In this document: piece by piece, positions 17,407-27,592 of the stretch | Layout: each line of letters begins with the position of its first letter | Position numbering within the stretch: the stretch's first letter is position 1 | Notes under the pieces: model-generated | Told to the model about the DNA's origin: nothing | Seen by the model: only the letters and a program-made list of their open reading frames with translations | Databases searched by the model: none | Program-made: the position numbers and the translations under genes | Origin: Haliscomenobacter sp033763495 | GTDB lineage: Bacteria > Bacteroidota > Bacteroidia > Chitinophagales > Saprospiraceae | Assembly (NCBI RefSeq): GCF_033763495.1 | Contig: NZ_JANRKL010000029.1 | Location: 51,195-115,194 of the forward strand | DNA: 64,000 nt | Reading direction: 5' to 3'

Positions 17407-18216
17407 ATGGAGAAGCAGTTTATTCAAAAACTCTACGAGTCACATCAACAAGCCCAACAAATGCCTTCACCTTCGGCCATTTCAACCTGGCTCAACGGCA
17501 TTTTGGGGCTTTTGTTTCCTGAATTTTCGGATCATCGTTATGCCAATCCCCGTGAATTTGAGCAACATTACCAAATGCTCAAATTGGAGTTGAATAAAAT
17601 TCTGGATACCGCCGACGGCTCCTTGCATACCAAGGCACCAGAATTAGAAGGGGAATTCATGTCCTGCCTGCCCAGAGTTCGCGAGCTGCTGATCAAGGAC
17701 GCGGAGGCCATTCTCAAGGGTGACCCCGCTGCAACCGACCTTCCAGAAGTCATCCGTACCTACCCTGGTTTTTATGCCATTGCGGTGTATCGGCTATCGC
17801 ATGAGTTGTACGAAATGCGGGTTCCGCTCATTCCCCGAATTTTGACCGAATATGCACACAGTCGCACCGGAGTGGACATTCACCCTTCGGCGGAAATTGG
17901 AGAGAACTTCTGTATTGACCATGGTACGGGAATCGTCATTGGGGGTACTTCCAACATTGGCAACAATGTAAAAATCTATCAAGGCGTTACCCTCGGAGCT
18001 TTGAGTGTTAAAAAAGAATTGGCGGCCACCAAACGCCACCCTACCATTGAAGACAATGTGGTGATTTACTCCGGTGCCACCATTTTGGGTGGTGAAACCG
18101 TGATTGGCCACAGTAGCATCATCGGTGGTAACGTATGGGTCACCAAAAGTGTGCCGCCCTTCAGTCGCGTGTATTACAGCTCCAACGATAGTCACCAGCA
18201 AAAAACCAACGTTTAA
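17407..18216 (+). CDS. Serine O-acetyltransferase (EpsC-type)
   Basis: 269 residues from ATG 17407 (MEKQFIQKLYESHQQ); longer in-frame options from 17275 encode unlike sequence and are rejected. The N-terminal helical domain is of the EpsC type, longer than in CysE. The C-terminal left-handed beta-helix has hexapeptide repeats: GVDIHPSAEIGENFCIDHGT, GNNVKIYQGVTLGALSV and GATILGGETVIGHSSIIGGN. The His of IDHGTGIVIG is the catalytic residue expected. It makes O-acetylserine from serine and acetyl-CoA and sits 2 bases from cysM, so the two cysteine-synthesis steps are co-transcribed. Confidence 0.93.
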   Translation: MEKQFIQKLYESHQQAQQMPSPSAISTWLNGILGLLFPEFSDHRYANPREFEQHYQMLKLELNKILDTADGSLHTKAPELEGEFMSCLPRVRELLIKDAEAILKGDPAATDLPEVIRTYPGFYAIAVYRLSHELYEMRVPLIPRILTEYAHSRTGVDIHPSAEIGENFCIDHGTGIVIGGTSNIGNNVKIYQGVTLGALSVKKELAATKRHPTIEDNVVIYSGATILGGETVIGHSSIIGGNVWVTKSVPPFSRVYYSSNDSHQQKTNV

Positions 18217-18218
18217 TT

Positions 18219-19103
18219 ATGGCTTCAGTAGCAGACTTGATCGGGAATACGCCTTTGGTAGAGATACGCCACGTCATCCAGAAACCAGGCATCAAGGTAT
18301 ATGCCAAATTGGAAGGTCAAAACCCTGGGGGTAGTGTCAAAGACCGCGCCGCCTATGGCATGATCAAAGGCGCCCTGGATCGGGGCGAACTCAAACCGGG
18401 CATTCGTTTGGTGGAAGCAACCAGTGGCAACACGGGTATCGCGCTGGCCATGATTGCCCGCTTGTTTGACGTAGACATTACCCTGATCATGCCCGACAAC
18501 TCCACCGCCGAGCGGGTACAAACCATGGAAGCATTCGGTGCCGAGGTCTTGCTGACCCCCGCGGAGCGCACCATCGAATACTCCCGCGAATTGGCTGAAG
18601 AAATGGTAGCTCAAGGTGGCTACCTCATGCTCAACCAGTTTGCCAACCCTGACAACTGGGGTGCGCATTACCGCAGCACTGGTCCCGAAATCTGGCGCGA
18701 CACTGCGGGCGAAGTCACCCACTTCGTTTCTTCCATGGGTACCACTGGCACCATCATGGGCACTTCTCGGTATCTAAAAGAGCAAAGTGAAGCGGTGCAA
18801 ATTGTAGGGGTGCAACCCACGGATGGCTCCAACATTCCCGGCATCCGTCGCTGGTCCAAAGAATTTTTACCCGAAATTTACGAAGCTGAACGGGTAGACC
18901 GCATCATTGACGTATCTCAGGATGAAGCAATCACCATGATGCGCCGACTGGCCCAGGAAGACGCCATTTTTGGTGGTGTAAGTAGTGGTGGAGCGGTGGC
19001 TGCTGCCGCAAAATTGGCCGAAGAACTGGACGAGGCCGTGATCGTGTGTATCATTTGTGATCGGGGAGATCGGTATTTGTCGTCGGGGGTATTTGGGAAG
19101 TAG
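18219..19103 (+). CDS. cysM: Cysteine synthase (CysM type)
   Basis: 294 residues, typical of CysM length. The PLP lysine is in NPGGSVKDRAAYG, the phosphate/substrate loop is SGNTGIALAM, and GTTGTIMGTSRYLKEQ plus GGVSSGGAVAAAAKLAEEL complete the fold-type II signature. It converts O-acetylserine (from the gene 2 bases upstream) and sulfide, or thiosulfate in the CysM form, to cysteine. The stop codon abuts a long inverted repeat shared with the convergent sprA 3' end. Confidence 0.93.
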   Translation: MASVADLIGNTPLVEIRHVIQKPGIKVYAKLEGQNPGGSVKDRAAYGMIKGALDRGELKPGIRLVEATSGNTGIALAMIARLFDVDITLIMPDNSTAERVQTMEAFGAEVLLTPAERTIEYSRELAEEMVAQGGYLMLNQFANPDNWGAHYRSTGPEIWRDTAGEVTHFVSSMGTTGTIMGTSRYLKEQSEAVQIVGVQPTDGSNIPGIRRWSKEFLPEIYEAERVDRIIDVSQDEAITMMRRLAQEDAIFGGVSSGGAVAAAAKLAEELDEAVIVCIICDRGDRYLSSGVFGK

Positions 19104-19198
19104 TTGAAAAATTAAGGTTAAAAAGTTGAAATGAACTGCGCTTCGGCTTCGCTCAGCGACCAGTTCATTTCAACTTTTTAACCTTAATTTTTTCAACT
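19102..19198. repeat. Near-perfect 37-bp inverted repeat between cysM and sprA
   Basis: Left arm 19102-19138 and right arm 19161-19198 differ by one inserted base only. Arms contain AGTTGAAAAATTAAGG and AAAAAGTTGAAATGAACTG. The 22-base loop includes CTTCGGCTTCGCTCAGCGAC, which recurs in the loop of the repeat at 36.95 kb. The arms end within two bases of both convergent stop codons, so it probably terminates both transcripts. Confidence 0.9.
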
Positions 19199-19199
19199 A

Positions 19200-22100
19200 T
19201 TACTGCAACGCAAATCTCACCACTACTCCACCCGAAGAATCCGTTCTTGGATAACCCGCCGAGGTTTTGGGTTCACTCCGACGATAATCTACAAAGAAGC
19301 GCAGCGACAGGCGCTGGTTCAGTTTGTATTCAGCCGAGGGAGAAATGCTCAAGTTGTAACTACCACGAGTTGGTTCCCGTACCCCTTGGTCGAGCAGGTG
19401 GTTGAAGGTCACGTCATCGCTGAGAGAGAAGTTGAACTGTAAGTCCAGCCCTCTGGGTGCAATGGCGGTGCTGCCTGGCGTTGAACCAGGAGCAGGTTTT
19501 GGCGCAGGTCGTTTTTTCTTTTTGGTCCCGCCAAAAAGAGAGCTAATGTCGAAATCATTGATTTTGTGCCCAAAACCAAAAACAATTTCCTTACGGCGCG
19601 TTTCTGCCAGCTGGTTGCTCACAAAACTCATGGCCAGGTTGCGGGTCAACTTGTAATCGAAGTTGAAGGTCATGCCATTTTTCATGGCTGCACTCACGGC
19701 GATCAAGGGGTTGAACCCTTCCTGTATCACCAGTTCGGGTACTTCCAAACGTGGGTAGAAGTTGTTGTTCAACTCATTGAGAAAGCCCTGATCGCGGGTA
19801 CGCAAGAAGTCCAGCCCTGTGTTGAATGTGTTGATGGTCAACCCAGACTTGTAACCATGCGTCAAACTGAAACTTTGGAAATACTCCTTAAAGAAAGGCA
19901 AACGGCTCAAACCATTATAGGTAAAACGCCAATTGACCTGGGGGAGCAATTCAAACAAGTTCAGGTTGACACCCCTTGCATCTTGTCCGGTATAGGCGGC
20001 CAAAAATGCCGGAATCAATACCTCCTGCTGGGTACGCCCATAACCAAAGGTGTAGCCTTGTTTTGCCAGGGTCGTGTCCACGTGCTCACCATTGCCGAGG
20101 CGTTGCGAAATGATGACCCGATTGTCTTCAAACGTTTTGAAGAGGGTACGCAGATCAGAAGTGTCACCTTTGAACAGCGTTTTGAGGGCGGAGTAAGACA
20201 TCGTCAAAGTACCCACATCCTGAGGAATGGCGTGTACAAAGCGGGTGTTGTTGTCCAACAAAGTATCCTTAAAGTACTGCGAATGGTTCTGGGTATAACT
20301 ACGACTGATATCCAGGTCGAGGCGCATGTCGCGGAAGGGTTCAATGGTCACACGGGCATCCCAGTTTTGAGTAGATAGCTGGGTTACTTCGCGGTTTTGG
20401 AACACACTGCTCGACATCCAGCCCTGGTTCGCTGATTTGGCCAACCAGTCTTTTTCGGTACCGTATTGATCCTCCCGCAATTTGCTGATGCGTGGTTGAA
20501 TACCTGCTACAAAATCCCAGCCCGGGGAATCGAACTGGTTCATTCCCAACAAACGAGAGGTCGGAGTATATCCTGGCACTACCGTATTGTGTTGCTCAGA
20601 GTAGTTGAAACGGGCTTTGCGCAAGGACAACAAGGGCCGCAAGATCAGCTTTAAACCTGGCGACAGCTCTGCACTTCCTTTTTTCTCTTTATCCTTATCT
20701 TCTCCCTGAGTACTCCGGCGTTCCTGGCTAGATCCTCCAGAACGGGATACTTGTTCAATTTTGCGCAGGAAAGAGATTTTATTGTACAGCTGGTCAAAGT
20801 TGAAGTCGGCGTTGGCTTGAATGTTCTGGCCGTTCTGGATTACGTTTCCGAGCGAGTCAGTGTTCAAGGCTGCTGCGGTCCAGCCGTAGTTGCCCCGGTA
20901 TTGACCTTTGATACCCACCCACTCCATGTAAGGGATCAGCTTGGTTGGCATGGTATAGTTGAGTGTGAACTCGTGCTGGTAGTTTTTGGTACGTCCTAGG
21001 TTTTTGACGTTGCTCCAGATACTGTCCCGGCGATAACGGTTTTGCTCGGCTAGCGGCAGGCCACGTTCGCGCAATTCTGTTTCATCCGGTTCATCCACCA
21101 CGGCATCATTGGCTGCGTTGAAATTGAATTTGAGGCCCTTGGTGAAGTCCCATTGCAAGTTGTAGTCACGCCCCCACAGGAATCGTTTGTTAAAGAAGGT
21201 ACTGTACTTGGGATCCAGATCGGTAAAGCGGTATTTAGTGGTCTGGAACTGTCGATCCATCAAAGAGCTAAAGGTAAAGGAGCTGGGGAGTGGGTTAAAA
21301 TTGAGTTCAGAAATCAGTTTAAGTGCATTGCCCTTGAGTTTTTTCAAGGGTTGAATGTACTTGGCCTGGGTGCTGAACTGGTAATTGATGCCTGCGTTGT
21401 ATTTTTCGATTTCATCACTTTCGATAAAGGGATCGCTGCGCTCGGTGGCCGTATAGCCATAACTCAGTGAAACGTTGGAAATGTCCCAGGGCATAGGTTT
21501 GCTCTGGTTTTGACCGCCCCGTTCTTTACGTACATTGGTGAAGTTGTAACTCTTCACGGTGCTGATTTCCCGGGTAGTCCGTTCGATGGAGTCACGCACG
21601 GTGGCATTGTCCGTTTTGCGGATTTTTTCCTTCAAAATCACGTCCAGGTCGTATGGGTCAAACTCCGGTGTCTCAATGCTGCGTGAGTATTGAGCGTAAA
21701 AAGGCAGGCGCAGGTTCCAGTCTTTGGGCAAAAATTTGTTCAGTTCGAGGTTACCCGCGATATCAAAACCGGAATTGTCAAAGCGGCTACGCTGTTGTAC
21801 TTTTTGATCGATGGCACCATATCCGATGGTTCCAAAATTACCAGCCACAGTTACGTTACCCAGGTCGGCCATTTGGATGTCCATGCGGGCAATACCTGCT
21901 ACCCCACCCCGCTCATCGAGGCCAGTGAGGCGCATTTCATTAGCCCAGACTACGGCGCCAACGGGGTTGGGTTCTCCGCCCTGGGGGTTGCGAATCCCAA
22001 TCATTACAATTTTGGCATTGCCCAGGTTGGGATTACCTCGCACTTTGACCCAACGGGTGACGGTTTGTTCGTTTTCCAGCGTTACCGATATTTGTCTGAC

Positions 22101-25100
22101 GAATTCCTGGTCCAAGTTGGCACCACTGGTAGCATTGCGTTCCTCTTTGACTTCGCGCAGCAGAGCCAAGGGGAAATCAAATTCGTTCTCCAGTTTCCAT
22201 ACCTCTTCTTTGTAGGCATTGGAAATACTTGGTGTTTGTGTATCGGGCAAACGGTCAACTCGTGATAAAATCAAAGGCATTTCGTACTCGTAATAGTTGT
22301 TTTTGAAGTCGCTACCCAAGCGTACAAAAATCCGCAAACCCGATGTATCCCGTGGCATGATGGTTTGGTCGAAATCTTCGGCGTGTACAAACATTTTGAA
22401 ACGTTCGTAGACCCGCATGTCCAAACCGATGTTTTTGAATACAGCCCGTTCATCACCTTCGCACAGATCTTGCAAGGTCAACGACAAAGACTGCTCGTTT
22501 TGAAGTGTATTGATGACCCCACCGATGGATTGTTCCCGTTGAATACCAATGGGCAGTACGTAACCAAATGGGCGGGCTTCACTGGGGTCGGTGTTTTCTT
22601 CGATGTTAACCGCATCTACTTCAAAGACGGTTGCAGCATCGATGCTACAAGGCGAGTTCACCTCGGGCGACAAGTCCTGAGTATACTTCCGCCACTGGTT
22701 GCGCACAAATTCCATGGTGGCAAAGCGGAAGTTGACCTGGGTTTCAAAACCATCCAGGAGAATCCGCATAAAACGAATGGAGCGGAAATCCCGAATCCCG
22801 CCAACAGCCCGATCAAACTGGCTCAGCGGCATGCGGAAACGGTACCAGATGCGGCCATCCTTTTCGATGCGGTCGGTAACCAATTTCACTCCACCGTCAC
22901 GTAACCGGGCAGAATCGAGGTTGATTTCTCCATTTTTATCGTGAAAAATCGGAATCCGGTATTGGAAGTAAGCTTCCGTTTCGTTGAGCGTATTGTCGTA
23001 GTTGAGGTCTTCCGCGTCGGGGTTGTTGGTGGAAGAACTTTGACTTTGGCGGCTGGTGTTGGTCTCAGAGTTGCCTTCCGGGTTGTTGAAGTCGCGGTAA
23101 CGGGTAACTACGTCCACATTGGAGGGGAAGCTGGGGTCATTCCAAAAGCGGAAGTTGTCACCAGAAGGGTCTTGTTCCAAACGTGATGCGGCATTGGTAT
23201 TCACCGCCCGAATGGCGTTCAACCAAGGTGCAAATTTTGCCCGTTCACCCGAATCACTTAGTCCGTCCAAGCCCACGTCTTGCAAACGGCGCGAGGTAGT
23301 ATCGTTGTCAAAAGCGGCGGTAACCTGTTGGGTGAGGGGCACTTTTGACCAGGAAGTTTCTTTGGTCCGGCGGTCTTTGTTGAAGTTACTTGGTAGACCA
23401 TTTTCAAAAAAGCGCAAACCGTCTTTAAGAATGTCCTCAGAAATGTTCCCCAATTGGAATGTCAGATAACCCTGTTTTTTATCGGCATCAGGCGCTGCGC
23501 TGCCACTTCCATCTTCATTGAGGAAAGGGCTGAGCATCCAGAATTCCAGGAATTCGATGTTGGCGGTTTGAAAATCATTGGTGGTTAAGGCGCGCATCAT
23601 CCCCCCCCAACGGGTCTTAGGATCGCGTAAAAAAGTCTCGCCTCCTACAAATTCCAAACCTTTGGAAAATGCACTACCATTGGGTTGTTCAAAGTTGTAA
23701 GGTCCCCGTTCCCGAGGGTTAAAGACCATATCCAAGGTTTGAATATTGGGCAATTCTGTCAACTGCAACTGGCGGTTGGGGAATACTTCGTTTTGAGGGA
23801 TAACCCGGGTATATGGGTTGACGTTGTCCTGCTGACCGGTGCGGATGCCAAAGTTATCGATGCGGTACCAACTCAGTTTGGCGCGGTTGTAGCCATAAGT
23901 CACATCATCGCGGAAAAGCGCTTCCGGGCGTGCAGCGGGGTTCCCGGGGTTTTGATCCTGGGGTGCACTCGCCAGGTACCAATTGATGACGGGTTGGCGC
24001 AAGTCGAAGGTGTTGTTGGCGCCTTCAAAGTCGTCTACGTACACTACCCCACCCTTATCCTTGCGGTTTTGGTTGATCGCTTTGGCGTGGCCAGGACGGA
24101 TTGCGGCCAATTCCCCTGTAAAGCTGATGCTGGAAGGTGCTTTGGTCGAAAGGCCGGGAATAGCATCAATGGCTTTCGTCAACCAGGGGGCCTCCCTTTT
24201 GAAGTTGACATCCACCCCATACACATTGTTGTTGATGGGATCTTCTCCGATGTTTACTTTTTGGGTAAAAGGGCGTTCCCAGAGTTTCATGATGGTTGCC
24301 CCGATGTTGAAGTTTTTGTCAATTTCGTAATCGGCACGCAAACCCAACATGCTCCGGTTTTGGAAACCAAAGAGGGTGTTGTCTTCGAGAGAGACGTTGA
24401 TCTGGGCACCCGAAGCCAGGATGGCATCGTTGAGGATGCGCAAACGCCCCAGGTTGTAGTCGATTTCGTAGTCACGGCCTTCCACGAGTTCCTGGCCGCC
24501 GCCACTCACTTTGACCGAACCTTGGGGAATGTTAAAGGCTCCCAGAGAGATTTCGGATGAAACACTCGATTTATAGGTACCCTTGATCACGTAGCGGTTT
24601 TTCTCCTGGAATTCCTGTGCACGGAACAAGGTGGAATCGTACAATTCTTGATAGATGTACTTACTGGCAATATCCGCTGGAGTATCCTTGATTTTTTTGA
24701 TAAGGGAAGACCCAAATGGCTCCAAAACCGGGAACATGATGCGTCCGGTATTGGTGTTGATGGTCAGGTCCGGCACAAAATCGAAGACCCCGTCCGGTTG
24801 TGGGTCACCCTGGATGTTCAAAACGTCCACGTTGAACACGCGCAACAGCGGCACACCTTGCAAGTTGGTTTCTGGTAAAAAACGTTTTACCCCTCTTCCT
24901 GGATCTTCATAATAAATGTCCAGGCGGAATTCCTTTTGGTCTACCTGTACGGCACCAGTAGGATAGATGTTTTTCATCATCAGGTCCCAGGTGGCTACAT
25001 CGGTGCGTTGAATGGTGCTTTTGAGCAATTTGACATACAACACGTTCAGCGATGAGTCGGGGCGGATGTTTTCCGAGTTGTTGGACAATTCCCCCACTTT

Positions 25101-26564
25101 ATAGGAGCGACCATTGTAGGTATATTGGTAGGCCACGCCCACGGTTTGGTCTGGCAGTACGTTGATGCGCAAAGAGATAAAGCCCAGTTCAGGATGAACC
25201 GTATATTCGGTTGGTTTCAACTTACGCGCGGTTACCTTTTCAAAGTCGCGGGTTGGGACCATACCGAATTGGCTTTGTAAGGTACTGATCGATTTTTCGA
25301 TGGCACGCGCATCACCCTGACCGATCACCCGATCGTAGAGGTTGTTGGCGCGGTTGTCGGGCAGTGGAATCCCAGTGATGTCTTTAGGTGCTCCGGGCCG
25401 AATGTCGACGGAGTTGTTGTTGACCAGCCATTCTTCACGGCCTTCGCCCAGGTCGGCCATTGCTACGATGTCGCGTACATTATCCACCTCATTGCGGTCG
25501 TTGGTGATCCATACTTCAATGTTCTCCAACTTGAACAGGGAGCGAATTTGGGGCAAGTTCTCCAGCGAAGGTTCGAATACTTCGCGGTTGTAATGCGAAA
25601 GCAGGAAGTGGCGGTTTTCATCGTATTCGTCCGCTTTGACATCAAATTCCTGTTGTTGGCTACCGCCCTGGATCTGGATGTTTTTGCGCTCCGATTTTTG
25701 TTGAGAAACCAAACCGGTCAGGCGCAAGTGGCCAAACTGGAGCTCGGTTTTGATCCCGAAAAGGCTTTGGGCACCCTGAATCAGCGTTCCACGCAAGGGC
25801 ATACTGACGTTACCCGCTTCGATTTTTTTCAGGATATCATCCTCTCCAAATTTTTGGCTGTCGTAGTTCAGTTTGATCACCTGGTCGAAGTCAAATGCTG
25901 CACCCGTATTGTAGTTGGTGTTCAGGTTGAGCTTTTCCCCAATTTTCCCCTGCACATTCATTTGAATGTTCATGTCAAAATCGAACAGGAATTGGTCGCG
26001 TTGACGCAGGTTCAGGATGGGGTTCTCCAGGCGTTGGTAGTCGTACCCAAAAGTAAGGTCAACGTTACCTTGTGGCTTGATGTCGATGGTATTGCCTCCA
26101 AACAAGCGATCAATCAAATCTTTTTTGATGTCGATCTTGCTGAAAGGATCCAAGGGGTTTTTATCGTCCTTTTTGCCCCTGGTCTTGGTTGACAATTCGC
26201 GGAAATAGGACGCCTCATCCTGCTTTTGGCGGTACCTGGTGTACTCATCAAAAGTCATGTAAGAAGGTGGACGGAAAAAATCCTCTCCAATCCTTTCTTC
26301 GATGAGGTAGTTACCCGAATTAGGATCGTACTCCACTTTTTTATCAATGGCCTTAGGGTCTTTGATGTCAAAGGGGTTCGTTTTGGGCGCATTGATGAAA
26401 TTATCTTTGCGATCCTTGATCGGCACGGTGTCGGTCAAAGCAGTGCTGCTTTTCCGGCCAAGCCGGGTGCCTAAGTTGAATGTCGGATGATAGGTTACGT
26501 CTACCGCGCTCAGGGTAACGGCGATTCCTAACAACAAGCTGAATGGTAAAATTGTCTTATTCAT
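19200..26564 (-). CDS. sprA: SprA/Sov cell-surface protein, type IX secretion translocon
   Basis: 2,454 residues from ATG 26564 (MNKTILPFSLLLGIAVTLSA signal peptide); an in-frame start 54 bases upstream would disrupt the signal. SprA forms the giant outer-membrane barrel through which type IX cargo and gliding adhesins pass. Length matches the family (about 2,300-2,500). Seen segments: GGNTIDIKPQGNVDLTFGYD and LNLNTNYNTGAAFDFDQVIK near the N-terminus, VVYVDDFEGANNTFDLRQPV in the middle, many aromatic amphipathic strands, and a barrel-type C-terminus ending GGVVVRFALQ. Adjacent ruvA is upstream on the same strand, an association I recall for other Bacteroidota. No porK-N genes are in the window. 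Confidence 0.95.
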   Translation of the reverse strand: MNKTILPFSLLLGIAVTLSAVDVTYHPTFNLGTRLGRKSSTALTDTVPIKDRKDNFINAPKTNPFDIKDPKAIDKKVEYDPNSGNYLIEERIGEDFFRPPSYMTFDEYTRYRQKQDEASYFRELSTKTRGKKDDKNPLDPFSKIDIKKDLIDRLFGGNTIDIKPQGNVDLTFGYDYQRLENPILNLRQRDQFLFDFDMNIQMNVQGKIGEKLNLNTNYNTGAAFDFDQVIKLNYDSQKFGEDDILKKIEAGNVSMPLRGTLIQGAQSLFGIKTELQFGHLRLTGLVSQQKSERKNIQIQGGSQQQEFDVKADEYDENRHFLLSHYNREVFEPSLENLPQIRSLFKLENIEVWITNDRNEVDNVRDIVAMADLGEGREEWLVNNNSVDIRPGAPKDITGIPLPDNRANNLYDRVIGQGDARAIEKSISTLQSQFGMVPTRDFEKVTARKLKPTEYTVHPELGFISLRINVLPDQTVGVAYQYTYNGRSYKVGELSNNSENIRPDSSLNVLYVKLLKSTIQRTDVATWDLMMKNIYPTGAVQVDQKEFRLDIYYEDPGRGVKRFLPETNLQGVPLLRVFNVDVLNIQGDPQPDGVFDFVPDLTINTNTGRIMFPVLEPFGSSLIKKIKDTPADIASKYIYQELYDSTLFRAQEFQEKNRYVIKGTYKSSVSSEISLGAFNIPQGSVKVSGGGQELVEGRDYEIDYNLGRLRILNDAILASGAQINVSLEDNTLFGFQNRSMLGLRADYEIDKNFNIGATIMKLWERPFTQKVNIGEDPINNNVYGVDVNFKREAPWLTKAIDAIPGLSTKAPSSISFTGELAAIRPGHAKAINQNRKDKGGVVYVDDFEGANNTFDLRQPVINWYLASAPQDQNPGNPAARPEALFRDDVTYGYNRAKLSWYRIDNFGIRTGQQDNVNPYTRVIPQNEVFPNRQLQLTELPNIQTLDMVFNPRERGPYNFEQPNGSAFSKGLEFVGGETFLRDPKTRWGGMMRALTTNDFQTANIEFLEFWMLSPFLNEDGSGSAAPDADKKQGYLTFQLGNISEDILKDGLRFFENGLPSNFNKDRRTKETSWSKVPLTQQVTAAFDNDTTSRRLQDVGLDGLSDSGERAKFAPWLNAIRAVNTNAASRLEQDPSGDNFRFWNDPSFPSNVDVVTRYRDFNNPEGNSETNTSRQSQSSSTNNPDAEDLNYDNTLNETEAYFQYRIPIFHDKNGEINLDSARLRDGGVKLVTDRIEKDGRIWYRFRMPLSQFDRAVGGIRDFRSIRFMRILLDGFETQVNFRFATMEFVRNQWRKYTQDLSPEVNSPCSIDAATVFEVDAVNIEENTDPSEARPFGYVLPIGIQREQSIGGVINTLQNEQSLSLTLQDLCEGDERAVFKNIGLDMRVYERFKMFVHAEDFDQTIMPRDTSGLRIFVRLGSDFKNNYYEYEMPLILSRVDRLPDTQTPSISNAYKEEVWKLENEFDFPLALLREVKEERNATSGANLDQEFVRQISVTLENEQTVTRWVKVRGNPNLGNAKIVMIGIRNPQGGEPNPVGAVVWANEMRLTGLDERGGVAGIARMDIQMADLGNVTVAGNFGTIGYGAIDQKVQQRSRFDNSGFDIAGNLELNKFLPKDWNLRLPFYAQYSRSIETPEFDPYDLDVILKEKIRKTDNATVRDSIERTTREISTVKSYNFTNVRKERGGQNQSKPMPWDISNVSLSYGYTATERSDPFIESDEIEKYNAGINYQFSTQAKYIQPLKKLKGNALKLISELNFNPLPSSFTFSSLMDRQFQTTKYRFTDLDPKYSTFFNKRFLWGRDYNLQWDFTKGLKFNFNAANDAVVDEPDETELRERGLPLAEQNRYRRDSIWSNVKNLGRTKNYQHEFTLNYTMPTKLIPYMEWVGIKGQYRGNYGWTAAALNTDSLGNVIQNGQNIQANADFNFDQLYNKISFLRKIEQVSRSGGSSQERRSTQGEDKDKEKKGSAELSPGLKLILRPLLSLRKARFNYSEQHNTVVPGYTPTSRLLGMNQFDSPGWDFVAGIQPRISKLREDQYGTEKDWLAKSANQGWMSSSVFQNREVTQLSTQNWDARVTIEPFRDMRLDLDISRSYTQNHSQYFKDTLLDNNTRFVHAIPQDVGTLTMSYSALKTLFKGDTSDLRTLFKTFEDNRVIISQRLGNGEHVDTTLAKQGYTFGYGRTQQEVLIPAFLAAYTGQDARGVNLNLFELLPQVNWRFTYNGLSRLPFFKEYFQSFSLTHGYKSGLTINTFNTGLDFLRTRDQGFLNELNNNFYPRLEVPELVIQEGFNPLIAVSAAMKNGMTFNFDYKLTRNLAMSFVSNQLAETRRKEIVFGFGHKINDFDISSLFGGTKKKKRPAPKPAPGSTPGSTAIAPRGLDLQFNFSLSDDVTFNHLLDQGVREPTRGSYNLSISPSAEYKLNQRLSLRFFVDYRRSEPKTSAGYPRTDSSGGVVVRFALQ

Positions 26565-26850
26565 ATAACAAACTGCTGCACACGGGATAATAACGGTTCG
26601 CGGTTTCAGGGGTTCCAAAGTTCCATCGTTCTGAGACCTTGTAGTTGAACAAGTGTCATGGAACGCTGGGGCTTTAGTGCCCAGGAACCAAAAAATCGGT
26701 TTTCCGGAAATAGCTTAGGTGCGTCTTTGGGAGGCAAGGAGTGACTAGGTTGAGGTTGAAGTGTTTCGAAATTTCAGGATTACAAAGATTTTCACAAACC
26801 TCGTCCTGGAACCTTGGAACACTTGACCACGGATACCCAAACACCCTTTT
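26565..26850. other. Intergenic region between ruvA and sprA with distant inverted words
   Basis: 286 bases without a gene. GTTCCAAAGTTCCA (26612-26625) is matched in reverse by TGGAACCTTGGAAC (26807-26820) with one mismatch, and CAAGTGT (26650-26656) by ACACTTG (26819-26825). These are loosely arranged reiterated GTTCC words about 180 bases apart. A promoter for sprA is expected here but no clear TAnnTTTG box was found. Confidence 0.5.
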
Positions 26851-27441
26851 TTATGCAGATAGCTCTCTGAGAGCGAGCTTGATAAGCTGCTCCACACTTT
26901 GGATGGCTTGGTCTTTCAGGAGTTGATTCAGGACTTTTTGTACCGCAATCTTCTGGAAGCCCAACGCTACCAATGCAGATAACGCCTCTTCCCGGATAGT
27001 ATTGTTTTGTGAAGGAAATGTTAATGGTAAATCGCCTGAATCTTTCACCAATTTGTCTTTTAAGTCCAGAATAATCCGTTTGGCCATTTTTGGGCCGATG
27101 CCTTTCACGGCACGGAAAACCTGCTCCTGTTCGCCGATGATGGCGGCACGTAATTCGTCGGCGCTAAGCGAGGACAATACAATCTGAGCGGTATTTGGGC
27201 CTACTCCGCTCACCGAAATCAAGTGGCGAAAAAGGTTACGTTCGGTTTCATCCGCAAAACCGTACAGCGTATGGCTGTCTTCTTTGATGTGGAGATGGGT
27301 TAAAATTTTTACCTCATCTTTTTTTTCAATCTGGCTGAACGTATTCAGGCTGATGTGCACCAAATACCCTACTCCATTGACATCTACCACAACATAGGTT
27401 GGTGTTCTTTGGGTGATGTCTCCTCTCAAGTATGTAATCAT
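26851..27441 (-). CDS. ruvA: Holliday junction branch migration protein RuvA
   Basis: 196 residues, normal for RuvA. Domain I begins MITYLRGDITQRTPTYVVVD with GVGYLVHISLNTF; the two helix-hairpin-helix motifs are LISVSGVGPNTAQIVLS and AVKGIGPKMAKRIILDLKDK; the C-terminal domain III (EEALSALVALGFQKIAVQKV) contacts RuvB. It binds four-way junctions and loads the RuvB motor during recombination repair. RuvB is not in the window. Confidence 0.96.
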   Translation of the reverse strand: MITYLRGDITQRTPTYVVVDVNGVGYLVHISLNTFSQIEKKDEVKILTHLHIKEDSHTLYGFADETERNLFRHLISVSGVGPNTAQIVLSSLSADELRAAIIGEQEQVFRAVKGIGPKMAKRIILDLKDKLVKDSGDLPLTFPSQNNTIREEALSALVALGFQKIAVQKVLNQLLKDQAIQSVEQLIKLALRELSA

Positions 27442-27592
27442 GACAATGTGCTGATGTGGTAATGTGTTGATCTGCCAATAAAAGCGGCGGCAAATTTAGT
27501 ATTTTTATGGATTTTGCCATTAGCAATCCTCAATCAATTAAAAAGTTGGACAAGTAAAATTTTTTAACTAATTTTGAAAACAAAAAGTTGCA

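Noticed and set aside
19566..20378. 270-residue plus-strand open frame
   Set aside because: Antisense shadow within sprA.
23041..23080. Ser/Thr/Asn-rich low-complexity stretch in SprA
   Set aside because: Considered as a tandem repeat, but it is a short polar loop within one continuous protein.
26565..26850. Possible tRNA gene before sprA
   Set aside because: GGTTCC-like words suggested a T-arm, but no cloverleaf could be drawn.
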